From contig JAQFVV010012670.1 of the NCBI GenBank assembly GCA_028023455.1, positions 746,001-810,000 of the forward strand: 64,000 bases of DNA, written 5' to 3'. A program made the position numbers and the translations under genes. Of this stretch, positions 46,766-58,884 are shown piece by piece (positions within the stretch are counted from its first letter, which is position 1; each line of letters starts with the position of its first letter). The notes under the pieces were generated by a model. That model did not search any database and was not told the DNA's origin. It saw nothing but the letters and a program-made list of their open reading frames with translations. The stretch is from Epiperipatus broadwayi. Lineage: Eukaryota > Onychophora > Udeonychophora > Euonychophora > Peripatidae.

Positions 46766-47944
46766 ATTAAATATATTGCATTAGTCCTTCATAAATGTAA
46801 AAAATGTATATCTTGTAAAGTAATAATGTAATAAAAAATTTTAAAAATTATTAATACTTAGAAGAAGAAAAAACAAAAATTCAAATTTAACAAGTCAAAT
46901 TTATTTATTTATTTTATTCTATATCCATTTTGTAAATATTTGTTGATACTTGTTTAATCTTGAGATGTCTAATCAAGAGCAATTTGTGACTTTCATTTTG
47001 TAATTGACATTCATCTTTTGCAAGCCTTGCAATTTTCTTCTTTATGAAAATTTATTTTCATTCATGAAATTGATAGAAAATGAAAACGAGATCACAACAC
47101 ATTGATTCAAATTTGGAAAAAGCTGTTAATTTTGTTAACAAACTTAACTAAAGCAAGTGTGTCGTAACAAATCTTCATATTCCTAATATTGATTTCATTC
47201 TTGTAAAACAAGTATTATTTAATAATTCATTTAAATATAGATTATAAACTAGAGATATAAATATCACTGGGTTATATCTCTTATTATATTGCTCTTCCTT
47301 AAGAAATATCTTCTGATTCATATGCAAAGTTCTAATTAACATATTTTTTTTCCAATTTATTATTTATTTTAAAATATTAAACAAAGTAACTCATTTCATT
47401 TCGCAAATGATTTTCAATATCAATAAAAAAAATACTAACCTCTTTTCTTCTCTAAATATATCTTTCAATAATTGTTTTCATTACTCAAATTACATTTCTT
47501 TCCCTTCTATCTTTTCTAAAGCCAAGTGTCTCTTGACAAATATATATCTAATCTATTGAGAATCTACTCAGTCAAAAAATTCTCTATAGCAAATTAGCAG
47601 TACATGGAATAAAGTTTAATTTTAAAAGTTATTTTCTGTATTAAATCAAATTACTTTTATAATGAAATCATAACTACGAAAGAAACTTTACTAGTCACTC
47701 TAAAGTGATAAAATTATATTCTAAAATAATTTTTTAAAACCATATTCCTTCACACAATCTTCATAAATTGAGAAAACATTGTAAATGTTAACTATACCAT
47801 TAATTCCTATGCTGTTCTAATTTTCATCACAGTTAAAGCTTTTACTATTAATTCTTTCATTATTACCCAACTATCTGATTCTTATTTAATTTTCTCTATG
47901 AATTATAACTGAAACACAGGCTTATTATATACCTAGTGTCTATA
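46766..47944. other. AT-rich DNA, no gene
   Basis: Nothing recognisable in either strand. Confidence 0.6.
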
Positions 47945-48095
47945 TATGTAATATAGGGTATATGAGCACAGACTTTCAGATGACCCATCACTCTCCACTC
48001 TATCTAATAACACCGATACACTCAAGCACATATATGCTGAAAAGATAAATAATCACCAATATACGTATTTCATGCTAAACCAGCAATCATCAGTT
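47945..48095 (-). repeat. SINE-like repeat (family S2), copy 3, truncated
   Basis: Aligns closely with 22180-22330: ATATAGGGTATATGAGCACAGACTTTCA, then GAAAAGATAAATAATCACC and TTTCATGCTAAACCAGCAATC as separate shared blocks. It ends in CAGTTGGT followed by an A-run, so the part beyond is missing. Confidence 0.65.
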
Positions 48096-48854
48096 GGTAA
48101 AAAAAATTCTATGTTTACATCTATTTTCTCTATTAGTAATTTATATCTATCTTCAATCACTATTTAAATCATATGACTCTTCTTTCCCTATTCAAGCTAC
48201 TATATATTAAATTAAACCTATGATTTATTTGTATTTCCACATTTCCCTATGATCCATTTCTAACCATCCCTTCAATTCTTTGTATTTTCTCTATATTTCT
48301 GATTCATTGCTAGACAATTTTCATAGTTTCATTTGTTTCACATTTCAATTCACTGATAAATAATGTTATCTATATATTTATATATTCTACAGAATTGGTA
48401 TTCTACTGTTTTTTCTCTTTCACATTTAGCCTAAGACATTTTTGCTCTCATTTCTTTTATAAAATACTATAAAAATTTACTACAGTGAATTCGTTCTTAG
48501 AATTATTTCATCTAATATGCCTGAAACTTTTCTCTAATAGTTTGTTATTAATTTACGGATTGGTCACTGCTTTTTTGTTTCGTATTTGTTTAAAAAATAG
48601 GCTCAATTATATCATTAATAAAATATTTATCAGCTAAAGATATGTACAGTGCACTTTTAATATTTCTAAATTTATTCAGAACCAAATACAATCTGATAGA
48701 AATATACTATGATCACCTGAAGCTTTTGATGTTATAGATAGCTATTCCCAAATTTACTGTTCAAAAACTTGTCAATCTTTTATCATGTACCCACAATCTA
48801 CAATTCTATCATCTCTTCCTTCTTACTTCATCATTCTAATTTTGCACTATTTGC
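48096..48854. other. AT-rich DNA, no gene
   Basis: Pyrimidine-rich on the plus strand, without recognisable coding sequence on either strand. Confidence 0.5.
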
Positions 48855-51800
48855 ATCATCACTATAATCATCATTTTCAACCATTATCAATCCAGTGCAG
48901 AATGAAAGTCTCTTCAAGTTCAATCAATTCTCTCCATTCTCTAGCCTCTCTTCTCCGTATCACCCCAACACACTTCTTTATTTCATCCATCCAAATCACA
49001 TGTGGTCTTTTTTCTAGATCTTTTATAATCTCTTGGAATCAGTTTAAGATTTCAACTGTCCATCTATTATCATATCTTCTAGCAATATGTCCAGCCAAAG
49101 TCCACTTCAATCTCTTAATTCTTTCAATGATGTCAATAGCGCCTGTTTGTTCTCTTACCCATGTATTTCATTTTTAATCTCTGCTTATTATTTCTAACAT
49201 ACATTTCTCCATACTTCGTTGAATGGTCTGAAGTCTCTGTATTGCTCTTTTGTTAAGGGTCCAAGTCTCAGATTCATAAGTAAGAACTGGTAAAACACAT
49301 TTATTTAAAACCTCCCTTTTCAAAACATAGGCATAATATTAAGTTATTTCTAACAAAAGCATTCTAACCAAGTTTAATTCTATAATTAATTTCATCCATT
49401 ATGTTTCCATCTGCAGTAATAATTTGACCAAAATATTTGTAGTTATTAAACTTCTAACCTATCATTATACATCTTTATTTCTATCTTTTGAGAAAATGCA
49501 ATGAACATTATTTTATTCTTTTTAACATTTCCTTTTAATCTTACTTTCATTTGAGAATTCTTGCAACATTTCTAGAAGTTCTTATGCATTATTTGTAAAA
49601 ACAACTACATCATCTGCAAAATCTAGATGACTTAAATAATCTCCATTCAATTTTATCCCCTTAGCTTCCCATTTTAATCCACAAAATACTTCTTGTAAAA
49701 ATATTGTAAAAAGTTTTGGAAATATGGAGTAACCCTGCTGTACACCCTTTTCAATGTTAATATTCCTAGATCATTATGTAATTAAATTGTTGCTGTTGCA
49801 TTTTTATAAATATTCTTCCAAATATTACCCTGGATCTATACTTTGATGATCTAATGCTTTAATCACTGAAACAATGCTTACAGAATCCAAAGTATAATGG
49901 CAACTCATATTCATTGTTCCTTTCTACCACTTCTCTCAATATCTGAATGTGATGCACTGCACTAAAACCACTTTCAAATCCAGACTGTTCTTTTGGTTGG
50001 CTAAAATCCAAAGTTTGTTGTAGACGAGTTGTAATTATTTTGGTAAAAATTTTGTATAAAACTGATAAAAGACTAATAGGTCTATAATTTCTAATATCTC
50101 GTTTATCACCTTTTTAAAATATTAATATTAGTACTGCATTCTTCCAATCATCTGGTACATCTTTATCATTTAGGCATTTGGTATATAACTTTACCAACAA
50201 TTTCTCTATTTCTTCCCCTACTTCTTTTAAGATATCAATTATAATTCCATAATTACCTGGAGCTTGACCCTTCTTCAAAAATTTAATTGCACATTTCACT
50301 TCATTTAAAATCCTAAGCAATTCAAAATATATGGTAGTTGTAGAAGGTACTTTTCCTTGTTCTTTATTTCAATATAATTCTTGATAGAACTCTTCTACAC
50401 ATTTCATGATGTCATCTCTTTTTTTAGTAATAGTCCTATATTTTTTTCTTATTGCATAAATAAGTTTCCTATTCATACCAAGATGTTGTTTTACACTCTT
50501 GAATCTTTTATTTTCTTCTATAGCTTTTCTTTCTAGTTCACAATTATACTTTTTTTTATCATTATCAACTCTTTTTTGCACCACTTTACAAAATTTGAGA
50601 TATTCAATACTTCTTAATGCATATATTTTTATATTCCTTCTTTTCTTCATAAATTGAATTGCTATTTTTTTATACCAGCTATCTTTATTATAATTTTTAA
50701 AAGTGTATCAGTTATTCTCCTATTGAATTCATTCAAATTTGAACTATGTTTAAAATCAATTAATATTTGAAAACAATTTGCCCATTTAAATTCATTGGAA
50801 TGTTTCTGAAGATTAGGAATATCAACTGTGAATATTGTTTTTCATAATAATTTATCTCTAGTTTTACATTAACATGTATCTTACATCTTACTAATCAATG
50901 ATCACTTACTGTGTTGAATTTATTAAGAACATTACAATCGTAAAATAGATATTTTCTGTTAGTCAAAGTACAATCCAATTCTGATGTACCTTCATTTAGA
51001 TGTTTTCATATTCATTTGTGTTTAACATTTTTCTCAAAAAAAGAATTCATAATATAAAATTTCTCTTTTTCTGAAAACTCCACAAGTCTATTTCCTCTCT
51101 CATTTCTATCACCATATTCAAATTTACCTGAATCACTTTAATTTTTTAATTGTTTACCAATTCTAGCATTAAAGTTTCCCATGACAATTTTAAAATGTTT
51201 GGACTGATCAAAAACTTTTTGTACATCCACATAAAAATCCTCTATTTCATCACAATGAGAACTTGTTTGTACAAAAACCTGAATTATGTGCATTTGATAT
51301 CTGTTATTAAGTTAAATAACTAACCTTGCCACTCTGTCTGATACAAAATCAATCTCCACAATGTTGTTCTTTCACTTTTATTTATAATGAATTCTACTCC
51401 ACTTGTACAATATTTGTTCCTTTGTAATAGAGTACATGTCCACTTTTTAAATCAATTGTCTCTTTAACCATTTCTTCTAACTTCACCAAGTCCAACAATG
51501 TCCCATTTAATATGAGACAGTTCTTCTACCAATTTTTGCAATCTTCCTTCACTTGAAAGTGATCTGCAATTGTAATTACCTAAATAAAAGATCATATCAA
51601 CAAGTAGAGCCTGGGTCCAAAATCAGGAAATTCTTAGCATCCTCCATCTTTGGCTACCAATCATTACCTTGGCTGGCAACTTTACAGCTTCCTGTAAATA
51701 AGGGCCATGATTTCTTTTTGTCTGCCATGATTGTAAATATATATTAGAAGAGTAAAAATCATTCACACACACATTCATTCTGCCTTCAAGAAAACTCAAT

Positions 51801-52042
51801 TGATATTTCACTGAATAGCTATCAGGAATTGAGAAGACTATGGTGTTTATTTGATCTTAAAATTCATGGGTAAATAGCCAATAAACACACCACATTGGCT
51901 AATGCATGTTGATGAATAGCTTATCCATGTTTATATTGTATATGAATAATCACATTGTAATAACAGCTGCAATGACAAGAATGTACGAAGTGGATATTAG
52001 GAATTTGCCCTGCTCGGTTCCTTTAAGGTCTTTAAGAGGAAT
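48855..52042 (-). mobile_element. RTE-clade LINE, second copy, nearly full length and decayed
   Basis: Collinear with the copy at 31593-34887 but on the minus strand, from an ATC-type 3' tail at 48855 to GAATTTGCCCTGCTCGGTTCC and CTTTAAGAGG at the 5' end (52000-52042). About 45 bp of the 5' end are missing. Fragments of the same protein are open at 50650-50369 and 50320-50114 (including GQAPGNYGIIIDILKE). Stops and indels are frequent throughout, more than in the other copy, so it inserted earlier or belongs to an older subfamily. Confidence 0.9.
48870..51650 (-). pseudogene. Endonuclease/reverse transcriptase pseudogene of RTE copy 2
   Basis: Minus-strand reading shows, in order from 51650 to 48870, the decayed endonuclease (complement of the MGNFNARIG-like block near 51175), the linker open at 50650-50369, the GQAPGNYGI and KCLNDKDVPDDWKNAV blocks near 50250-50150, the reverse transcriptase core (complement of FADDVVVF near 49600-49620) and the C-terminal basic region (48880-49180). 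Several frame breaks preclude any product. Confidence 0.85.
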
Positions 52043-53050
52043 ATTCTTTTTTAAGAAGTTTTAATTTCATTGTGTTTTCTACTTCATCATGATTATTGTT
52101 TGGCATGTATATATGAATAACTACCAGTTATTTAGGATATGCATTCTGTCAAATACATTTATTTTTACACATGTAAAATTTGTGACTAAAAGTCAGCGAT
52201 ATAAATGATGAATAAATCTCAGCAATAAAAAATTAATTTAAAGGTACTACTAATGAGAAAAATGTTCTTGGTCCAATTCATAGGAAAAAAGCAATACAAC
52301 TCTTGATGATGAGACAAATAATAATAAAATAAACAACAATATCACCTAACCATCTACAATAAGCTTCAGTAATTAATGATCATTAGAAGGTATAGTTATA
52401 TATATAACTTTCTTAATCAAAAAGTAAAAGATATGAACAATAATCATAACATTAGTCTCTAAAATATATATATATACTACCGTTACCTGGGATCATGTCA
52501 ATTAGTATGAGTTAAAATAAAGAAATTAAAATGCTGCTAAATGCTTAAATATATTAGTTCCAACTTTGAATCTTAGACTTCAATGATGGGAATTTTATAG
52601 CACTACTCCAGAAGATGACCAGTGATTAGTCAAACTTACCATAAATGGTTCTAAAGTAGGATAAAGATAACTGCACTTGAAATACTGTTTATTGCTTAGG
52701 TTATATGTTGGAGTACCAAAGTAATATTGAGCTATAAATCAAACCAAGAACACTTTTCTATTAGATCCACCATTTTACCATTGTATTAATCCAAGCAGTA
52801 CATGATGACTTACTTAATCATTAATAATGATAAATCAATCCAAAGAAGTGGTATACTTGTCAATAACAATGTATGCATCGTCAACGAACTAAAAGATCAC
52901 AGTAAAATATTTGGCAAGTCATCATCAAAAGTGACTTCATTTTTTTTATTTGTGTTAACATTTTATTGCCAAGAATCTTTAAATTTACAGTAAGAAAATA
53001 TATATATATATAAAGAAAACCTTTAAATAGTCTACATCTGGGCAAAGACA
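52043..53050. other. AT-rich DNA, no gene
   Basis: Nothing recognisable; (TA)n runs near 52468 and 53000. Confidence 0.55.
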
Positions 53051-53189
53051 TCTCCAATAGTATTTCTCAGGCTTGCCAACTGCTAGATAGTGAAGGTTTG
53101 GAGTTTTTGCATCCTTGTTTTACCCTCTTACTAAAAATAATTAATTACCCTTTTACCAACTAATGCTAGATGATTAGTTGGGTTGGCTA

Positions 53190-53300
53190 TGATTCAGGTG
53201 GAACCTAAATTTTTTCCAAGTTTTACAAAATCCAGATTCGAACTCATGTGGTAGACATGACAAACTGATAATTACCATTAGACATGAATCATATATGTAC
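53190..53300 (-). repeat. tRNA-like SINE head
   Basis: On the minus strand a B-box-like GAGTTCGAATCTGG (53231-53247) is preceded by TCTAATGGTAATTATCAG and CATGTCTACCACAT, an A-box and anticodon-arm-like layout. The sequence resembles a decayed tRNA 5' part of a SINE. The full extent is unclear; GC-richer sequence continues to about 53050. Confidence 0.5.
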
Positions 53301-55110
53301 ACACACATATATAAATAAATGATGAATAGATAGGTTGTAATCTTGAACACAACCACTTTCTGTATTTAAACTAATCATAAAGCAAGAGGAATTGATTTAA
53401 GAATTATTAAGTTAGTAGTTATGCTATAGCACGTTTTTCTAATGTTTAGAAAATATTATCCTTAAGTTGGCACAGTCTAATTCAACTGTAAAATTGCTAA
53501 TTAATGAATGGTGCAGAATAAAAACAAGTCTTCTTAAGAAATATTTTCCTCTATTTAAAAAAAGACTAATCAGAGTATGTCATTTGATTTTTAAACTCTG
53601 ACCTGCAAATACTTATACAAAAATAAATCACTGAGGAAGAGACAATATTTCAGCAAGAAAATAATTTATTAGAAATAACATGTATTTAAATATTAAAATT
53701 ATCTGCAAACTATTCAATTTTTTTTTTTAATAAAACAAAGATCAATAAAATTTAAACTTTAAAAGAATTATTTCATTAATATGGTATAAACAAGTTCTAA
53801 TTTAATAATATAAACAAAAAAATTGCAAAAACCAATGTGTGCACATATATATACACTATATATGGGTATTTAGGACTCTGTTCTTTGGTTACCTGTTTTA
53901 TACATTTGCATATAAAATTTAGAAGTACAATCAATAAAGAATACTGCAAGTTTTAATTATATATGCAAATTAATAAGTAAGCAAATGTAAGTTAGTAAAA
54001 AAAATGGTGAAAAATATCTTAGAAGGCTGTGCAGGATATCATCATAAGAACTTTATTAATTTCCATAGAGACTTAAATATATTACAGTTCCCAAACATAC
54101 ACATCATCATAAAAATAATGACTGATATATTAAAATTTCAGCTGAAAGATATATTCATCCAAAAAAAAAAAAATCCAAATCCAAAAATTAATTTTACATT
54201 TTTTTTAAATCAATATCCAAAATTATGGGATGGGGGGGAAGGGTGAATTACACATTTATCTCAATTAACCAGAAGCTTATTTAAACAAAGATATAAAAAA
54301 AAAAACTGAAGAAAAAAAAGAATTAAAATTTTAAAATACCAAACAAGATAAATATTTCAGTTGATTTTTTTTTCTTTATTGTATTTATTCCAAGTTCCCT
54401 CCTATTTATTCTCTAATTATTAATAAATTTGTTTATGTATATCTTAATAATCTCCACTTTTAAATCATTAAAAATCTGCTTTAATATTCATTCACAGTGG
54501 AAATTCAAAAAAAAAAAATGTTTGGGGTTTAATTGATTCTTTATTTTTCAAAAAAATTTCTGACTTGTCAATATTTGTTCCTATAAAACTCTATTATACA
54601 GTTAAATTTAAAACAAGATTTTGTTGGGAATAGTAATATATGTACATATATTTTTGGAAATTAGCAATATTAATTTAATTAAACAAAACTAAACTAATCA
54701 ATTCATCATAGAAAAGGGGAGAAAAATTAAATACAAAAATTAACATCAATTTTAAAATTTTCTGGCAAGTTATATATATAAGTTTTTAAAATGTCATTAT
54801 AGTTTGTGTGAAATATGCATTAAAAACAATTTAAAAGACAAATTATTTTGTCAAAATATAGAAAACTGAAAATCTTTCTTCTATTTTATTTTGTCAGGCA
54901 ATAAAAATAATTTAACAACTAGAAAAATAAGTTGATGCATAAATCATTTATATAATTTTTTACATTATTTTACATTATATAATTTTAATAAACTAAAATA
55001 TATAACATTAAATTTGTAATCCAATTTGCTGTAGGCATTTTAGACTGACTTAAACACATTCAAATAGCAAACGATTTATAAATCTGAAAATTTTTGATGT
55101 TTAAATAAAA
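53301..55110. other. AT-rich DNA, no gene
   Basis: Poly-A/T tracts and a G8 run near 54232. The 80-codon frame at 54004-54246 runs through a poly-A tract and has no family features. Confidence 0.55.
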
Positions 55111-55114
55111 ATTA

Positions 55115-55350
55115 CAGTAGGATGTTGATTATTTGAATATAAATTTGATTGGAACGTAGTTAAATAGCACCACCTAATGACTAGAACAAGCATTGCTGCA
55201 TTGGCCCCTATTGTGGATACTGCTGTGTTTATGCAGAAACAGCGCCTCTAGTGGTGGTAGTACAGTCTCTCCACAACTACTGACTGGACTAACAATTATC
55301 TGTTAGTACCCCCACCCACCCAAATCTAACAAGGTCTAGCTGTTAAGCGA
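55115..55350. repeat. GC-richer patch, possible decayed DNA-transposon fragment
   Basis: It opens TACAGTAGGATGTTGATTATTTG, resembling pogo/Tigger-type ends (TACAGTAGGACCTCGATTAT by family pattern), and contains AGCACCACCTAATG, CGCCTCTAGTGGTGGTAG and CCCCCACCCACCC. I did not find the matching inverted end, so the assignment is weak. Confidence 0.3.
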
Positions 55351-56279
55351 AAAATTATTCTTGCTGCTTTAATGTGTGGTTTCTATTATTTATTTGAATT
55401 AATTTATTATATATACAAATTGATTTGATACTATATTTATATAAGAAAAATGATTATGACTGTTAAAAAAAAAATCAAAACATTTTAAAATAATTATTTA
55501 AGTCTGTATTTTACTAATTAATAAGCTTAATTTTTAAAAAAATAATTTATTATTGAAATACATTAATATATATCTTTGAACTGTAAAATACAGTGTTTTC
55601 AAAATAACTGGAAAAAAGCTTGAATGATCTGGAAAAGACAATTACATTATAACACCATTCTTCTGTCATCACAAATTAAAATGTCAATTCTTAATTATAA
55701 TCGTGATTAACTGTCAATTGCTACCAACAATTATATTTAAATCATCATTATTCTCTCTCATTTTTCATTTTCTTTCAATTTACTATCTTCAATTATTTAT
55801 GCCTTTTAGGTCATCGGTATTTCTCTGGATTCATGTTTGCGCAATATTTCCATCTTTTGATTACATGCACAATAATTTTGTTCCAACTTTTTTTGCTTTC
55901 TTTGTCTTCTAATTTTTATTTATCTTCCTCATTATATTTGATTTTTTTTTCCTTCTGGAGTTAGAATAGTCATAATGATTGCTTAATCAATCCCAGAACT
56001 TTAATTGTAGTTTATTATTGCACATGGTACAAACTAGTAAAAGACTGGCTTGATAGCATATATTTATCATGAAAAATAACTACTAGAAATAAATAAATAA
56101 CTTTATACAATTATCAAATCAAAAATTATAACTGTGCATTTGTAAAAATCTTATATAAATTGTTTAATAAAATTTGGTTTTATATATTATTAAATTATCT
56201 TCATTTGGAGCTACTTTATGTAGCTTAACCATTCAATTTTTGGAAAGGATTCTAACCAGTATGAGTAAAAACTATCTCA
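55351..56279. other. AT-rich DNA, no gene
   Basis: Short T-rich open frames only (for example 55703-55912), without family features. Confidence 0.55.
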
Positions 56280-56290
56280 AAATGTTCTGG

Positions 56291-56387
56291 AGCGTTGTTG
56301 GCCTAGCAGTTAGCATAGCTGCCTTCCAAGCAGCTGGCCTAGGTTCGCTTCCCAGTCAGCGCTTTGACATATAAAAAATAAATAAAT
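56291..56387 (+). repeat. tRNA-derived short SINE, copy 4, with clean target duplication
   Basis: A 97-bp insertion flanked by an exact 11-bp duplication AAATGTTCTGG (56280-56290 and 56388-56398). Acceptor halves AGCGTTG and CAGCGCT pair over 7 bp. GGCCTAGCAGTTAGC serves as A-box region, GCTGC-CTTCCAA-GCAGC is a perfect anticodon arm (TCC, glycine-type) and AGGTTCGCTTCCC is the B box. The tail is TTTGACATATAAAAAATAAATAAATAAA-like (split here as TTTGACATAT plus AAATA repeats). The unit is essentially tRNA plus tail, unusually short for a SINE. Confidence 0.85.
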
Positions 56388-56398
56388 AAATGTTCTGG

Positions 56399-56704
56399 AT
56401 AGCATTTATAAACTACTTTCTAAATTGTTTATTTTTATGGTATTTCATATTTTGAAATATAACAGTAATAATTTTGTTTAATTATATTGTTTCATTAAAA
56501 ATAAGTCTTTTTTTTTTTTGCAAAGTTTTATGACTTTATTTAACTTTCTGAATTCTCATTAGTTTAAATATTTTATTATATTGTGCAATAAAAATTACAA
56601 AAAAATTATGATTATGAAAGTTATTACTATCTAAAAAAATTTTAAAAAACTTATTATATGTTTATCCTGATTCAGAAATTGAACTATTAAAAAAAGGAAA
56701 TAAA
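56399..56704. other. AT-rich DNA, no gene
   Basis: Nothing recognisable. Confidence 0.55.
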
Positions 56705-56840
56705 CATCACACGACCACCACTTCTTATGCTTGTGTATAACTGTTGTTAAAACAGGCAAAACTCACTATACGTATTGCCACACACAACAAGCTAGAGTAA
56801 TCAATGGAAGCCAGAAGGCTTGTGCATAAAATCCCCATCT

Positions 56841-56893
56841 ATCCCCAGACTAGTTTCTGGCTTGTGGCCTTCATCAGTAAGGAGCCTTGGATC
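56841..56893 (-). ncRNA. Hammerhead ribozyme, intact core, shortened stem I
   Basis: CTGATGA, stem II AGGC-CACAA-GCCA, GAAA and GTC are intact on the minus strand. Inner stem I TGGGGA/TCCTTA pairs with two G-U wobbles. The outer stem I partner was lost through a deletion of about 20 bp just after the cleavage segment, so the internal-loop contact may be missing. Confidence 0.7.
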
Positions 56894-56932
56894 TGAGAGC
56901 ACTGCACTAAGATCTAGGTGCAGTGCTCTCAG

Positions 56933-56991
56933 ATCTAAGGCTCCTAACTGATGAAGGCCATAAGCCAGAAACTAGTCTGGGGATATTGGAT
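56933..56991 (+). ncRNA. Hammerhead ribozyme, intact core
   Basis: CTGATGA (56948-56954), stem II AGGC-CATAA-GCCA, GAAA (56968-56971), GTC (56975-56977). Outer stem I is TTGGAT with ATCTAA (one wobble); inner stem I TGGGGA with TCCTAA has one mismatch. Likely foldable; activity uncertain. Confidence 0.72.
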
Positions 56992-57100
56992 GAGTAGGCA
57001 ATAGATGGGGATTTTATGCCCAACCCTTCTGGCATCTATTGATTACTCTAGCTTGCTGTGTGTGGCAATACTTATAGTGAGTTTTGCTTGTTTAAAAAAG

Positions 57101-58439
57101 GAACAAATAGAAATAAACATGAAAATATTAATAAATTTATTATTAAACATTTCAGAAACTCCAAAATACTTTGATGATGGAATAAGAAAATGAAAAGGGC
57201 ATCATACATTCATCCTAGAAAATTAATAAAAATAAGTTTGTAGTCACCTAAAAGCAGGCACACAAAATATAAAAAATTTAAATAAGTCCAGAACTGTTTA
57301 AAAATTTAAAACTAGAAAATTAAAATTATATATTACTGAATTATATGAAAAAGGTAAACTGTAATGATTTTAAGAACTGAGATGCTTTAGATTATAATCT
57401 TTGGAAAATTCATTAACATACTAATTAATAAATAATTCATAAATGATAGATTAATATAGATGAGATATAGAAGATCCAACAATCCAAATAAATTTGGTAC
57501 TTATTAGACAATTAAGAAAAAGTAAAGAAAATGATAAGTCAACGATTGTATCTCTACAGGAGACCAAAATAGAAATAAAACATCTAATTAAGATTTTGGT
57601 TTAGAAAATAAAAGTGAAAAACTGAATAACTTTTATTGGTCAAATATAAAAAAAATAAAAAAGTGAATGAAAGTCTTTAAATACCAATTTAAAAGCAGTA
57701 CACAAAATTGGTGCAGCTACATAATCTAATCCCAATCTTTTAAATCACTGAGATGGAGTTTCAAATGAAAAGAATTAGAATTGATTTGATAAAAAATAAA
57801 GATTTCAGAAAGACAAATATTATATATATAATTAAGCTAACATTAAGATTTAATTCTACCAACACATAAACCCAAATTATTCACTTTTTAAAATAGGAAA
57901 TATCTAAAAATAAAACAAAAATATTATAGTTAAAGAAATCATTGAAATATAAAATAGATGATTTTAAAAAAAGGCAAAAGTTTGGTTTACAAGTCAGATA
58001 ATTAAAAATATGAAAAGGAAAAAAAGAAAAATGTAAATGAGTTAGCAAACAAGCAAACAGAAAACCAAAATTAATTTCAAAACAAATGTAAAAAGACAGA
58101 GATGACCCTTGAACTAAACTAATAATGGCACTTAAAGCATTTCTGCTATGTTTAGTTAAACTCTTTAAAATATATATAACAAAAAGAAAATGGTTTGATT
58201 GCTCAGGCCATTTGACATTCAAAAGGACTCAGTTTAATTGAGAACCCTTTACTTCACTACTCAGGAAGCATTAACTCTTTGATCATATTTAATAATGATC
58301 AGTAAACAAGTCCAATGGTATTTTGCAGATACCACAATTTTTATCAACAATATCTGAATTAACTTGATAGCTAATCTTGCAAATTTGGTCAGCTGTTATG
58401 AATATTTTCTACAAAAGTTGACTAATATATGTTTTCCTG
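57101..58439. other. AT-rich DNA, no gene
   Basis: No supportable gene. The 113-codon minus-strand frame at 57881-58222 is rich in Phe, Ser and Leu because the plus strand is purine-rich; it has no recognisable domain and I do not call it. Confidence 0.55.
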
Positions 58440-58545
58440 AAGATTTGTGGTGATGGGGTTCTAGTTGTATTTTTATATTGGACTCTTTCTGTCATCTAAG
58501 ATGTGTATTAAATGTCTTAAGAAAAAATTAACTTTATTTAAATAC
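58440..58545 (+). repeat. Foldback repeat (family FB), single arm
   Basis: Reads GATTTGTGGTGATGGGGTTCTAG, TTATATTGGACTCTTTCTGTC and ATTAACTTTATTTAAATACTG in separate blocks, matching the left arm of the copies at 6240 and 46555. No inverted partner is nearby, so this is a half element. Confidence 0.75.
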
Positions 58546-58879
58546 TGTTTAATTAATAGGATTCTAACAATTTACAAATTTTTTTATCAGACCACAATGG
58601 AGGTAAACTATAATTTTAACTTCAAGATCCATACATTTATTATTATGTAAACATTGAGTCAGGTGTAAAAGTAATACCTCAATCTTGTGATGTGTATTCT
58701 TGTATTTATTTGAAATGACTTGAGATTCCGTGACAAGAATATTAACTGTCAGATAATCTAGAAACATTTAAAGAAATCTCACAATCTAAATCTTCATTTG
58801 CATTTTGAGCCTCCGGAATTACACTATCAGCTGACAATTTAAAAATTAAAAGTTAAAATTCAGTGCATACAATGTGATA
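58546..58879. other. AT-rich DNA, no gene
   Basis: Nothing recognisable. Confidence 0.5.
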
Positions 58880-58884
58880 CAATG

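Larger units (their letters stand above)
56705..57100. repeat. HH ribozyme palindrome with hammerheads on both strands, locus 7
   Basis: Inverted ends AACAGGCAAAACTCACTATAC (56751 region) and the complement near 57065-57090, with the arms continuing through GCAATACG/CTTAT, CAAGCTAGAGTAATCAATGG and the complete ribozyme segments. The centre is CACTGCACTAAGATCTAGGTGCAGTG, itself a palindrome. It contains one hammerhead on the minus strand and one on the plus strand. Confidence 0.87.

Noticed and set aside
48785-49177. 130-codon plus-strand frame
   Set aside because: It is antisense to the C-terminal region of the second RTE copy.
57881-58222. 113-codon minus-strand frame with hydrophobic stretches
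   Set aside because: Composition follows the purine-rich plus strand; no domain, no start context or neighbouring exons support it.
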